Both the position numbers and the translations under genes were made by a program. The notes below the pieces were generated by a model. It ran no database searches and was not told where the DNA came from. It saw only the letters and a list, made by a program, of their open reading frames with translations. Of a stretch of 64,000 nt of DNA, positions 53,790 to 62,700 are shown piece by piece. The stretch is from Methylocystis rosea SV97 (GTDB taxonomy: Bacteria; Pseudomonadota; Alphaproteobacteria; Rhizobiales; Beijerinckiaceae), in the NCBI RefSeq assembly GCF_000372845.1, contig NZ_KB889963.1:496001-560000 (forward strand), in the 5' to 3' direction. Positions within the stretch are counted from its first letter, which is position 1; every line of letters starts with the position of its first letter.

Positions 53790-55364
53790 CTATTGGTTCT
53801 GCGCCGGCGCCGGCGCGGGAAACACGGGCGCGCCGGAGGCTTGGGGGTCGGCCTCCTCCCGTGGGCCGATGCGGACATATTTGACGATGAGCGCGACATC
53901 GATGATGGCGAGCGCGCTGTAGAACAGCACGAAGGCTGCGAGGCTCGCCGCGACATTCGACGCGGGGATGTTGGAGACGCCGAGGAACGTCGGCATCGTG
54001 CCGTCGATGATCCACGGCTGCCGGCCATATTCGGCGACGATCCAGCCGAGCTCGGCGGCGACCCATGGCAAGGGCAAACTATACATGGTCATGCGCAGGA
54101 ACCAGCGCTTCCCGCAGCGTCGCCGGCTCGACAGATAGAACGCGGCGGCGAAGAGCGCGATGAAATAGAAACCCAGCGCCACCATGATGCGGAAAGACCA
54201 GAACAGCACCGGCACGTCGGGAATCGTCGACAGCGCCGCTTCATGAATCTGCGCGTCGGTCGCATTCTCGATATCGGGCCTGATGCGCTTAACCAGCAGC
54301 GAATGCCCGACGTCGCGCATCGACGCATCGAGTTCCGGCGGAACGGCGGCGTTGGGACGACCGCCTTCTTTCGCCAGCCACTGATAGCCGGCCATGCCGT
54401 TGCGGATGCGCTCCTCGGAACGTTCGACGAGCGCCTTGACGCCTTCGACGGGCTTATCGAGCGAACGCGTCGCGATCAGGCCCAAGACCCAAGGAATTTT
54501 GATCTCGTATTTCGTCGTTTCGCTCTTGAGATCGGGAATGCCGAAGAGGGTGAACGACGCCGGCGGCGGCTCCGTCTCCCACATCGCCTCGATCGCGGCG
54601 ATCTTCATCTTCTGGTTCTCGCCCGCCGTATAGCCGCTCTCATCGCCGAGCACGACGACCGAAAGCGCGGAGGCGAGGCCGAAGCTCGCCGCCACCGTCA
54701 GCGAGCGGCGAGCGATATCGACATGACGACGGTTCAAAATGAAATAGGCGGCGATCGACATGACAAACATCGCGCCCGTCACATAGCCGGCGCTGACCGT
54801 GTGCACGAATTTCGATTGCGCCACGGGATTGAACAACACCTCGGAGAAGGACGTGAGCTCCATGCGCATCGTCTGCGGATTGAACGCGGCGCCGACCGGA
54901 TTCTGCATCCAGGCGTTGGCGACAAGGATCCACAGCGCAGAAAAATTGGCGCCGAGCGCCACAAGCCAAGTGACGACGAGATGCTGGACCTTGCTCAGAC
55001 GCTTCCAGCCGAAGAAGAACAGGCCGACGAAGGTCGCCTCAAGGAAGAAGGCCATCAGGCCTTCGATGGCGAGCGGCGCGCCAAAAATGTCGCCGACATA
55101 ATGCGAGTAATAGGCCCAGTTGGTGCCAAACTGAAATTCCATCGTGACGCCGGTGGCGACGCCCATGGCGAAGTTGATGCCAAACAGCGTGCCCCAGAAT
55201 TGCGTCGCTTCGCGCCAGACGGTTCGCCCGGTCATCACATAGACGCTTTCCATGATCGCGAGCAGCAATGCGAGGCCCAGCGTCAACGGCACAAAAAGGA
55301 AGTGATACATCGCCGTCAGCGCAAATTGCAGGCGCGAGAGCGTGACGACGTCGAATTCGAACAT
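53790..55364 (-). CDS. cydA: Cytochrome bd quinol oxidase subunit I
   Basis: A 524-residue haem-bearing subunit that oxidises quinol and reduces oxygen. MFEFDVVTLSRLQFALTAMY with His ligand MYHFLFVPLTLGL, GTLFGINFAMGVATGVTMEF, and the quinol loop AEYGRQPWIIDGTMPT (GRQP). The Q loop appears to be the short form. CAGGAGCT precedes ATG 55364. Second gene of the cydP-cydA-cydB-cydX operon; bd oxidases are known to tolerate sulfide, which fits the sulfide genes upstream. Confidence 0.96.
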   Translation of the reverse strand: MFEFDVVTLSRLQFALTAMYHFLFVPLTLGLALLLAIMESVYVMTGRTVWREATQFWGTLFGINFAMGVATGVTMEFQFGTNWAYYSHYVGDIFGAPLAIEGLMAFFLEATFVGLFFFGWKRLSKVQHLVVTWLVALGANFSALWILVANAWMQNPVGAAFNPQTMRMELTSFSEVLFNPVAQSKFVHTVSAGYVTGAMFVMSIAAYFILNRRHVDIARRSLTVAASFGLASALSVVVLGDESGYTAGENQKMKIAAIEAMWETEPPPASFTLFGIPDLKSETTKYEIKIPWVLGLIATRSLDKPVEGVKALVERSEERIRNGMAGYQWLAKEGGRPNAAVPPELDASMRDVGHSLLVKRIRPDIENATDAQIHEAALSTIPDVPVLFWSFRIMVALGFYFIALFAAAFYLSSRRRCGKRWFLRMTMYSLPLPWVAAELGWIVAEYGRQPWIIDGTMPTFLGVSNIPASNVAASLAAFVLFYSALAIIDVALIVKYVRIGPREEADPQASGAPVFPAPAPAQNQ

Positions 55365-55383
55365 TTTGAGCTCCTGAGCGATG

Positions 55384-55542
55384 TCAGCGCGGCGCGCTGG
55401 CGGACAGCGCTTCCGCCATCTGCGCCGGCGTCACCTTGATGCGATGCGCGGGACCGAAGAACGCGATGTAAAGCACAATGAGCGCCAGCAGCTTGAATCC
55501 AAGCGCGATGGCGATCTCGCGTCCCAATGGCCCTGTGCGCAT
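55384..55542 (-). CDS. cydP: CydP-like small membrane subunit at the start of the cyd operon
   Basis: A 52-residue protein: MRTGPLGREIAIALGFKLLA with one hydrophobic helix (IALGFKLLALIVLYIAFFGP) and a hydrophilic tail ending EALSASAPR. The REIA-x-KLLALI start and the PAHRIKVTPAQMAEAL tail resemble the CydP family (putative small bd-oxidase subunit). AGGGAATGGG precedes ATG 55542. It lies 19 bases upstream of cydA. Assignment is from position and pattern; the gene is too short for most callers. Confidence 0.75.
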   Translation of the reverse strand: MRTGPLGREIAIALGFKLLALIVLYIAFFGPAHRIKVTPAQMAEALSASAPR

Positions 55543-55580
55543 CGACCCATTCCCTAGCGTTGCACGGCTGCGGCGCCGCC

Positions 55581-56864
55581 CTATGACAGGGCGCGGCGCA
55601 GCCGTTCGATGCCGAGCAACTTCATGATGTAGCGCTCATAGACAGGCTCGCTCTGTCCCTTGCGGACCTTGCGCAGGAAGTATTTTTCGTAGGCGATCTT
55701 CGCAAGATGCACCCACCGCCCCTCGCTTGACCAATTGACATTGCGCGGCGGAATCTGTGGCTTAGCCACGAAGGCGACGCCCTTGTCGCCGAAATCCGCT
55801 AAGCAAACCGCATTCCACGTGCCTTCTTCTTTTGCTTCGCGCCCAGCGATCAGCGCGGCGATATTATGCGCCGCCGCCGTCACCATCGACTCGATCATGT
55901 AGCCGGTCTTTGGCGTGCCCGTCGGCACCGGCGTCGCCTCGACAGGCGGGATCGCAACGCAGACGCCGACGCCAAAGACATTTCGGTATTTGGGATTGCG
56001 CTGATTCTTGTCGATGATGACGAAGCCGCGCGGATTGACCAGTCCCTCGACGCCCATCAGCGCGTCGACGCCTTTGAAGGCCGGCATCACCATGGCGAAT
56101 TTGAACGGAACTTCGTGCTCTTTCTTGACCTGCCCCTGATCGTCAAGCTCGGCGCATTTGAGAAGGCCGGGCTCTATGGCGGTCGTCTTGGCGTTGACGA
56201 TCCATTTGATGTCGCGATCGCGGAACGCCGATTCGAGCATTCCCTTCGTATCGCCGACGCCGCCCAAACCCAGATGGCCGACATAGGGCTCGGACGTGAT
56301 ATACGTCATCGGCACCTTGTCGCGGATGCCGCGCCGACGCAGATCGGTGGAAAGGATCATGGCGTATTCATACGCCGGACCAAAACATGAGACGCCGGGC
56401 GCGGCGCCGACGATGATCGGACCAGGATTCTTGCAGAAGTCCTCATAGGCCTTCGACGCCGTCTCGGCATGCTGCAACGTGCAGACCGAATGCGTATGTC
56501 CGCCATGCGGTCCAAGTCCCGGCACTTCCTCGAAGGCGAGCTTGGGACCCGTCGCAATGACGAGATAGTCGTACGCGATGCTCTCGCCATTCTGCAGTTC
56601 GAGACGGTTTTCGTCAGGCAGAACGCGCTTCGCGCCCACGGGAATGAAATTAATCTTCTTCTTCTTGAAGACCGGCGCGAGCGGCACCTTGAGTTCTTCC
56701 GGCTTGCGCCATTGCACGGCGAGCCACGGGTTGGACGGCGTGAACTGAAAATTCTCGAGTTCCGAAACGACCGTAACCTGATGTTGCTTTGCAAGTCCCT
56801 CGCGGACTTCCAGCGCCGCGGCGACGCCGCCGATCCCGGCGCCCATGACGACGATATGAGCCAT
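55581..56864 (-). CDS. Sulfide:quinone oxidoreductase-like FAD flavoprotein
   Basis: A 427-residue pyridine-nucleotide-disulfide-type flavoprotein of the Sqr/FCSD family, which oxidises sulfide and reduces quinone. It starts MAHIVVMGAGIGGVAAALEV (FAD GxGxxG) and contains NFQFTPSNPWLAVQWRKPEE, DYLVIATGPKLAFEEVPG, GAAPGVSCFGPAYEYAM, YVGHLGLGGVGDTKGMLES, NVFGVGVCVAIPPVEATPVP and the C-terminal LGIERLRRAL. Several Cys (SVC, VSC, GVC, AVC) include candidates for the redox disulfide. It lies upstream of the cyd operon, and the FNR/Crp gene follows upstream in turn. Confidence 0.88.
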   Translation of the reverse strand: MAHIVVMGAGIGGVAAALEVREGLAKQHQVTVVSELENFQFTPSNPWLAVQWRKPEELKVPLAPVFKKKKINFIPVGAKRVLPDENRLELQNGESIAYDYLVIATGPKLAFEEVPGLGPHGGHTHSVCTLQHAETASKAYEDFCKNPGPIIVGAAPGVSCFGPAYEYAMILSTDLRRRGIRDKVPMTYITSEPYVGHLGLGGVGDTKGMLESAFRDRDIKWIVNAKTTAIEPGLLKCAELDDQGQVKKEHEVPFKFAMVMPAFKGVDALMGVEGLVNPRGFVIIDKNQRNPKYRNVFGVGVCVAIPPVEATPVPTGTPKTGYMIESMVTAAAHNIAALIAGREAKEEGTWNAVCLADFGDKGVAFVAKPQIPPRNVNWSSEGRWVHLAKIAYEKYFLRKVRKGQSEPVYERYIMKLLGIERLRRALS

Positions 56865-56962
56865 TTCAGTCTCCCCTTTGCGCTTTGCGCGCATTAAGTT
56901 TCGCGCTGACGGTTGCGCACGTCTGAGACGACATGCGCGCTTGTCGCGCGCATGTCCGCGAC

Positions 56963-57631
56963 TTAGTCACGCTGCGCGTCGCAGAGCGAACGCAACGCCG
57001 CCAGATTGACGATCTCGGCGCCGCCGCGCGACAATTTCACCCAGCCCGAACGCTCGAATGCTTTCAGCGTACGGCCGACGACTTCACGCGCGGTGCCGAG
57101 ATCCGCGGCGAGCGCCTGCTGCGTCGCCGCGATCTTGTCGCCGGCGCCGCGCAGCGCGAGAAGACGTTCCGCCAAGCGAACATTGATGCGTGTGCAGACG
57201 ATTTCCTCGATGCGCGACATCAGCGAGGCAAGTCGCTTGCCGTAGCCGTCGAACACCAGCGCGCGGAAACCTTCCGACGCGTTCATCAGCGCGTTGAAGC
57301 GTTCGGCGGGCACGACATAGGCGGTGACGTCGGTTTCGGCGACGCCCTCGGCCGCATAGGCGTCATCCGAGAGCAGCGAGGCAGTGGTGAGAACGCAGGT
57401 TTCGTTCGCGCCGACCCGGTAAAGCACGATTTCACGACCCGATTCAGTCACCCGCTGCACCCGCACCGAGCCCGACACGATCAGCGGAAAATGCGCGCAA
57501 TAATCGCCGGGTCGGAACAGCACAGCGCCGCGCGGAATTTGCTTGCGCATGGCGGAGTCCCGCAGAAGCGTCTTCGTCGCCGCGTCGAGGCTGCGCAAGG
57601 AGGGCGTTTCGTCGATCCAATCAGACGGCAT
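56963..57631 (-). CDS. Crp/Fnr family transcriptional regulator
   Basis: A 222-residue regulator with an N-terminal cyclic-nucleotide-binding-like domain (PRGAVLFRPGDYCAHFPLIV and VRVQRVTESGREIVLYRVGA) and a C-terminal winged helix (VRLAERLLALRGAGDKIAAT, AADLGTAREVVGRTLKAFER). It lacks the N-terminal Cys cluster of true FNR; only isolated Cys occur (DYCAHF, ETCVLT, EIVCTR). ATG 57631 with AAGGGCAGACG upstream is preferred over GTG 57652. It may control the adjacent sqr and cyd genes. Confidence 0.88.
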   Translation of the reverse strand: MPSDWIDETPSLRSLDAATKTLLRDSAMRKQIPRGAVLFRPGDYCAHFPLIVSGSVRVQRVTESGREIVLYRVGANETCVLTTASLLSDDAYAAEGVAETDVTAYVVPAERFNALMNASEGFRALVFDGYGKRLASLMSRIEEIVCTRINVRLAERLLALRGAGDKIAATQQALAADLGTAREVVGRTLKAFERSGWVKLSRGGAEIVNLAALRSLCDAQRD

Positions 57632-57718
57632 CGTCTGCCCTTCTTCGCTCACGATCCAAAGTCTTCACTCAGGCGCGCTGCGAACGATTAACGCACCCAT
57701 GCTGAACGTCGATGACGT

Positions 57719-57919
57719 TTAGAAGGCGGCGCCCGATTTGGCGCCGTACCGCTTCAGCGCCATCGCTAATGGGCAGAGGCCCGTGAAGGCCGCCTGCAAC
57801 AGGTTGACGCCGACGAAAGCGGTGAGCAAGAGCCACCACGGACTGAACAACTGCGCCAAAAGCAGGCTCAGGAGGATCATGGTCCCGGCGAAGGCCATGA
57901 TGATGCGATCAATGCTCAT
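57719..57919 (-). CDS. DUF2892 family small membrane protein, bigR partner
   Basis: A 66-residue two-helix membrane protein: MSIDRIIMAFAGTMILLSLL, then LLLTAFVGVNLLQAAFTGLC and PLAMALKRYG. ATG 57919 overlaps the stop codon of the ArsR-family bigR gene (ATGA), with GAAGGAAC as ribosome binding site. In characterised bigR operons a DUF2892-like membrane protein accompanies the regulator. Its role is probably in sulfur-species transport or membrane anchoring. Confidence 0.88.
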   Translation of the reverse strand: MSIDRIIMAFAGTMILLSLLLAQLFSPWWLLLTAFVGVNLLQAAFTGLCPLAMALKRYGAKSGAAF

Positions 57920-58275
57920 CGGGTGAGTTCCTTCGATTTGGCGCGCGCGCGCGGTTTGGCCGGCTTTCCGCACTGCTCGGCGCAGAACATTTCATAGAGC
58001 AGTCCGATGATCCGCGAGACGTTTCCATCGGCCAGTGAATAGTAAATCGTCTGCGATTCGCGGCGGGTCTTGACGAGCTTGTCCTCGCGCAGCCGCGCAA
58101 GATGCTGCGAGAGCGACGATTGGCTGAGCCCGATCGCCTCCTGCAGCTTCGTTACGGAGAGTTCTCCCCCATGCAGCTGGCAGAGCACCATCAACCGATG
58201 GCGATTGGCGAGCGCTTTGAGAAAGCTTTCGGCCTCCGCAGCCTTCGGCGCGAGCGCGAGCAGATTTACATTCAT
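57916..58275 (-). CDS. bigR: BigR/SqrR-type persulfide-sensing ArsR regulator
   Basis: A 119-residue ArsR repressor: LKALANRHRLMVLCQLHGGE, VTKLQEAIGLSQSSLSQHLA, LVKTRRESQTIYYSLADGN, IIGLLYEMFCAEQCGK. Cys32 and Cys98 are 66 residues apart, the same spacing as the redox Cys pair of BigR (42/108) and SqrR (41/107); these form tetrasulfide or disulfide with persulfides to release DNA. No arsenic-binding CxC motif. ATG 58275 is preferred to the longer frame at 58350, which would cover the operator at 58282. Overlaps the DUF2892 gene by ATGA. Confidence 0.9.
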   Translation of the reverse strand: MNVNLLALAPKAAEAESFLKALANRHRLMVLCQLHGGELSVTKLQEAIGLSQSSLSQHLARLREDKLVKTRRESQTIYYSLADGNVSRIIGLLYEMFCAEQCGKPAKPRARAKSKELTR

Positions 58276-58281
58276 GATATC

Positions 58282-58304
58282 TAAATTACGATTATCGAAT
58301 ATAA
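58282..58304. promoter_or_regulatory. BigR-like operator candidate, site B (autoregulatory)
   Basis: A 23-base AT-rich inverted repeat TAAATT-N11-AATATAA immediately upstream of the bigR start (7 bases away). Matches site D at 14 of 23 positions, concentrated in the half-sites. Position suggests autorepression; it also faces the gene at 58436. Confidence 0.65.
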
Positions 58305-58370
58305 TTGTCAAGCGCGCCAGAGGCGCCCCTGAAGAGCGTTTATGTCGCATTCAAGCCGACAATAACCCGG

Positions 58371-58393
58371 TATATTACGTAATTCTAATTTAC
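58371..58393. promoter_or_regulatory. BigR-like operator candidate, site C (HiPIP promoter)
   Basis: A 23-base AT-rich site reading TATATT-N11-AATTTAC with the shared sequence CTAATTTA, 43 bases upstream of the HiPIP start. Matches site D at 16 of 23 positions. Sits between bigR and the HiPIP gene, which are divergent. Confidence 0.65.
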
Positions 58394-58435
58394 CGGAATC
58401 GTCCGAGAACGGACAAATTGCGAAGGGAGAATGAA

Positions 58436-58672
58436 ATGGCTGAATCTCTCGCGCCGACGCGCCGCTCCTTGATGTTGCTGTTGGGCGCGGCTGCGGCTGG
58501 ACTGAGCACAACGAGCGCGCAAGCGAAGTCGAGCAAATCGGCGGCCGCCTATCGCGGCGCGCCGAACGGCCGGCAAAGTTGCGCCAACTGCTCCTGGTTC
58601 AACGCCCCATCGGGCTGCGGCGTGGTGAGCGGGCCCGTCAGCGCACGTGGCTGGTGCAATCTTTGGGGCTGA
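58436..58672 (+). CDS. High-potential iron-sulfur protein (HiPIP), exported
   Basis: A 78-residue HiPIP. A twin-arginine signal TRRSLMLLLGAAAAGL fits Tat export of a folded cluster protein. The four cluster Cys are at 49, 52, 61 and 74 (QSCANCSWFN, SGCGVVSG, RGWCNLWG), the family pattern. GAAGGGAGAA precedes ATG 58436. Periplasmic one-electron carrier, possibly for a sulfur oxidation route; divergent from bigR with two operator candidates between them. Confidence 0.9.
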   Translation: MAESLAPTRRSLMLLLGAAAAGLSTTSAQAKSSKSAAAYRGAPNGRQSCANCSWFNAPSGCGVVSGPVSARGWCNLWG

Positions 58673-58723
58673 CGCGACCGCGCGAATTCGGCGGCCGCGC
58701 GCCGCCCTCTTCTTCCGCGAGCT

Positions 58724-58746
58724 TAAATTCGCTATTGCTAATTTAA
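58724..58746. promoter_or_regulatory. BigR-like operator candidate, site D (RND efflux promoter)
   Basis: TAAATT-N11-AATTTAA, extended to a perfect inverted repeat CTTAAATT (58722-58729) and AATTTAAG (58740-58747) around the core CGCTATTGCT. It lies about 25 bases upstream of the membrane fusion protein start. The best dyad of the four sites and the reference used for comparison. Confidence 0.75.
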
Positions 58747-58770
58747 GTTTTGCGCATATAACTGGGCTGC

Positions 58771-59757
58771 ATGAAACCAATGTGCCGCTTCCATTTTGCG
58801 CCGACGGCGCTCCTCGCCGCGCTTGCCTTGTCCTCGGGCGTCAAGGCCGGAGAGGTCACGGTTCGGGTCGCCCCGGTCGAGGACCTTAAAGCCGTCGTGG
58901 CGTCCGTCGAGCCGGCGCATCAATTGACGGCGCGGGCGCGCATCGGCGGCACCGTGAGCGCGCTCAAGATCAAAGAGGGCGATGACGTCGCCGGCGGCGC
59001 GGAGATCGCTTCGGTCGTCGATCAGAAACTTTTTCTGCAAATGCAGGCGCTCGATCAGCGCATCCGCTCTCAGCAGGCGCAGCGCGAGAAGGCGCAGGGC
59101 GATTTCGATCGCGCGCAGGAACTGTTTCGGCGCGGCGTCTATACCAAGGCGCTGTTTGATCAGGCGAAGACGGCGCTCGACGTCGCCGACCGCAACCTCT
59201 CGGCCCTGCGCTCCGATCGCAGCGTGATCGAACAGCAGGCGGCGGAAGGCTCGGTGCGCGCGCCGGGACCAGGGCGCATCCTCACCATTCCGGTTTCCGT
59301 GGGGCGCGTCGTCATGCCCGGCGAAACCATCGCGACGATCGCCGAAGACAAATATATCCTACGCCTGCAATTGCCCGAACGCCACGCGCGCTTCATGCGG
59401 GCCGGCGACAAGGTCGAAATTGGCGCGCGCGGCCTGCACGAAGAGGCGGGCGGCGGGCGCAAGCAGGGTCGCGTGCGCATCGTCTATCCCGAAATTCAGG
59501 GCGGCCGCGTCATCGCCGACGTCGACGTCGTAGGGCTCGGCGACTATTTCGTCGGCGAACGGGCGCGGGTTTACGTCACGACGGGCAAGCGTGACACGAT
59601 CATCATCCCGCGCAGCGCGGTCTATCGACGCGCCGGCGTGGATTTCGTCCGACTCGCCTCCGGCGAAGAAGTCGTCCTTCAGCTTGGCGAAGCGCACGGC
59701 GACGGCGTCGAGATTCTTTCCGGCCTCCATGACGGCGACGTGGTGTCGACGCCATGA
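58771..59757 (+). CDS. RND efflux periplasmic adaptor (membrane fusion protein)
   Basis: A 328-residue periplasmic adaptor with signal peptide (ALLAALALSSGVKA), a lipoyl-like domain (ARARIGGTVSALKIKEGDDV), an alpha-hairpin (RIRSQQAQREKAQGDFDRAQ), the second lipoyl half (GSVRAPGPGRILTIPVSVGR), and beta-barrel end (VYVTTGKRDTIIIPRSAVYR). Short for the family. It forms a translationally coupled pair with the RND permease (ATGA). The operator candidate is just upstream. Exported substrate unknown. Confidence 0.92.
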   Translation: MKPMCRFHFAPTALLAALALSSGVKAGEVTVRVAPVEDLKAVVASVEPAHQLTARARIGGTVSALKIKEGDDVAGGAEIASVVDQKLFLQMQALDQRIRSQQAQREKAQGDFDRAQELFRRGVYTKALFDQAKTALDVADRNLSALRSDRSVIEQQAAEGSVRAPGPGRILTIPVSVGRVVMPGETIATIAEDKYILRLQLPERHARFMRAGDKVEIGARGLHEEAGGGRKQGRVRIVYPEIQGGRVIADVDVVGLGDYFVGERARVYVTTGKRDTIIIPRSAVYRRAGVDFVRLASGEEVVLQLGEAHGDGVEILSGLHDGDVVSTP

Positions 59758-62700
59758 GCGCAGAGTTTCGCCCCGGCATTTCTGGAACGCTCACCCGCAC
59801 CTTCATTAATTCGCCGCTGACGCCGCTGCTGCTGATCGCCTCGATTCTCGTCGGGCTGATCGCGCTGCGCTCGCTGCCGCGCGAGGAGGAGCCGCAGATC
59901 TCCGTGCCGATGGTCGACATTATGGTGTCAGCCAACGGCTATAAGGCTGAGGACGCGATCGAACTCATCACGCGCCCGCTTGAGGACATCATCAAGGGCG
60001 TCAACGGCGTCGAGCATGTCTATTCGCAGACGCGCGACGACAATGTGGTCGTCACGGCGCGCTTTTATGTCGGCACGCCGCAGGACAACGCCGTGCTGCG
60101 CATTCACGACAAGATACGCGCCAATATCGGCGAATTGCCGAAGGGCATTCCCGAGCCGCTGATCATCGGCCGCGGCATTGATGACGTGGCGATCGTCGTG
60201 CTGACGCTGTCGGCGAAGCCGGAGCGCGCCGACCGATGGACCGACAATGGCCTCTATCAGGTCGCCGAGGAATTGCAGCACGACCTCACCAAGGTCAATG
60301 ACGTCGGCTTAAGTTACATCGTCGGCGGCAGCCCCAATCAGATCCGCGTCGAACCCGATCCAGAGCGCCTGTCGCAATCTGGGGTGACGCTCAATCAGCT
60401 CATCGACAAGCTGACCAACGCCAACCGCTCCTTTCTCGTCGGCGCGTTTCGCGAGGCCAATCGCGCCGTGCCGGTCGTCGCCGGCCAGACCTTGCAGGGC
60501 GTTCCCGATGTCGGTCTGCTGCTGCTCACCACGAGAGACGGACGGCCGGTCTATGTAAAAGACGTCGCCGATGTGCGCGTCGGCGCGGCCGAGCCCGACC
60601 GACTCAGCTGGACCATGACCCGCAACGCCGCCGGCGGCCTTGATAAGCGCCCCGCTGTCAGCATCGCGATCGCCAAGCGCAAGGGCGCCAACGCCGTCAT
60701 CGTCGCCGACGAGGTCATGCATCGGCTGGAGGCCGTCAAGGGCCGCATCGTTCCCGACGATATTGAGATCGCGGTGACGCGCGACTATGGCGAGACGGCC
60801 ACCGAAAAGGCCAACGAGCTGCTCTTCCATCTGGCGCTGGCGACCGTCTCGATCGTCGCGCTCATCGTGGTGATGGTCGGCTGGCGCGAGGGCGTCGTCG
60901 TCTTCGTCATCATTCCGACGACCATTCTACTCACGCTCTTCGCCTCATGGCTGATGGGCTACACGATCAATCGCGTCAGCCTTTTCGCGCTGATCTTCTC
61001 GATCGGCATTCTGGTCGACGACGCCATCGTCGTCGTTGAAAACATTGTGCGCCATTGGCATATGCGCGGCTCCCGCAGCCTGATCGACACAGCTGTGGAG
61101 GCTGTGGCGGAAGTCGGCAATCCGACCATCGTCGCGACGCTGACGATCGTCGCCGCGCTGCTGCCGATGATGTTCGTCTCGGGTCTGATGGGGCCCTATA
61201 TGAGCCCCATTCCCGCGAACGCTTCGCTCGCGATGATCTTTTCCTTTTTTGTCGCCATGACCATCACGCCCTGGCTTTTGCTCAAGGTCGCCGGCAAGCG
61301 TTTCGCGCAGGAGCGCGGCGACAGCGTCGACCATGCGCATGCACGCGGCCCCATGGGCAATTTCTATGTGCGCGTCGCGACGCCCTTGCTGAAGGGCCGA
61401 AAGCGCTCGCAATGGTTTCTTGCGGCTGTCGGCCTCGCGACGCTTCTCTCCATGGCGCTCTTCGCAACGAAGACCGTGCGCGTGAAGCTGCTGCCGTTCG
61501 ACAACAAGTCGGAGATCGCGGTCGTCGTCGATCTGCCGCGCGGCGCTTCGCTCGAAGAAACGGATCGGGTGCTGACGGCGGCGGCCGAGCGCCTGAAGGA
61601 CATTCCGGAGCTGACCTCGGTTCAGTCCTATGCGGGCGCCGCCGCGCCGTTCAACTTCAACGGTCTGGTGCGGCACTATTATATGCGCAAGGCGCCGGAG
61701 ATGGGCGACCTGGCGATCAATCTGCAGCCGAAGTCCGAGCGCAGCCGCGCGAGCCATGCGATCGCGCTCGATATTCGTAAGCGGCTCGAAGGCGTGCCCG
61801 CGCCGGAGCATACCGCAATCAAGGTCGTCGAAGTGCCGCCAGGCCCGCCCGTGCTGTCAACGCTGCTCGCCGAAGTCTATGGACCCGACGCGCAGTCGCG
61901 GCGCGATCTCACGGCGAAAGTGCGCAAGGCTTTTGACGCGGTCGATTTCGTCGTCGATACGGACGACAGCTTCGGCCAGCGCGCCGAGCGCCTGCGCTTC
62001 GAGATCGATCAGGAAGCGCTCGAATATCACGGCGTCGAGGAGCGCGCCGTCTACGACACGATCGGCGCTCTGGTCGGCGGCGTGAAGATCGGCTTTTCGC
62101 AAAAGGGCGGCGGCGCGAAACCCATCGATATTACCGTGGCGTTGCCGCGCGGGGCCATGACGCCGAGCGAACGCATCCTGTCGACGCCGCTCCCTGCCGG
62201 CGGCACGGCGCGTCAGGGCGCCAATGTCGAGCTCGGCGACGTCGTCAAGGCGACGCGCGAACTCGGCTCCTACCCGATTTTCCGCCATAACGGCCGCTTC
62301 GCCGAAATGGTCAGCGCCGAGGTCGCCGGACGTTTCGAAGCGCCGATCTATGGGATGCTCGCGGTCGAAGACGCGATCGACAAGATCGATTGGGGCGCCT
62401 CAGGTCCGCCGACGATCAAATATCACGGCCAGCCGCTCGATGATTCCAAGCCCACGCTGCTTTGGGACGGCGAGTGGGAGGTGACCTATGTCACCTTCCG
62501 CGACATGGGCGCAGCTTTCATGGTGGCGCTGCTCGGCATCTATCTTCTCGTCGTCGCGCAGTTCGGCTCGTTCAAACTGCCGCTGGTCATCCTGGCCCCG
62601 GTGCCGTTGACGCTCGTCGGCATCGTCATCGGCCATATCCTGTTCAACGCCGCCTTCACCGCCACCTCGATGATCGGCTTTATCGCGCTTGCCGGGATCG

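Noticed and set aside
53793-55439. Long rightward frame opposite cydA
   Set aside because: It is the antisense shadow of a GC-rich gene. It is Arg/Asp/Gly/His-rich with no domain, while the opposite strand encodes clear cydA and cydP.
56865-56935. BigR-like operator in front of the sqr-like gene
   Set aside because: The region was searched for TAAATT/AATTTA half-sites and contains none; it is GC-rich.
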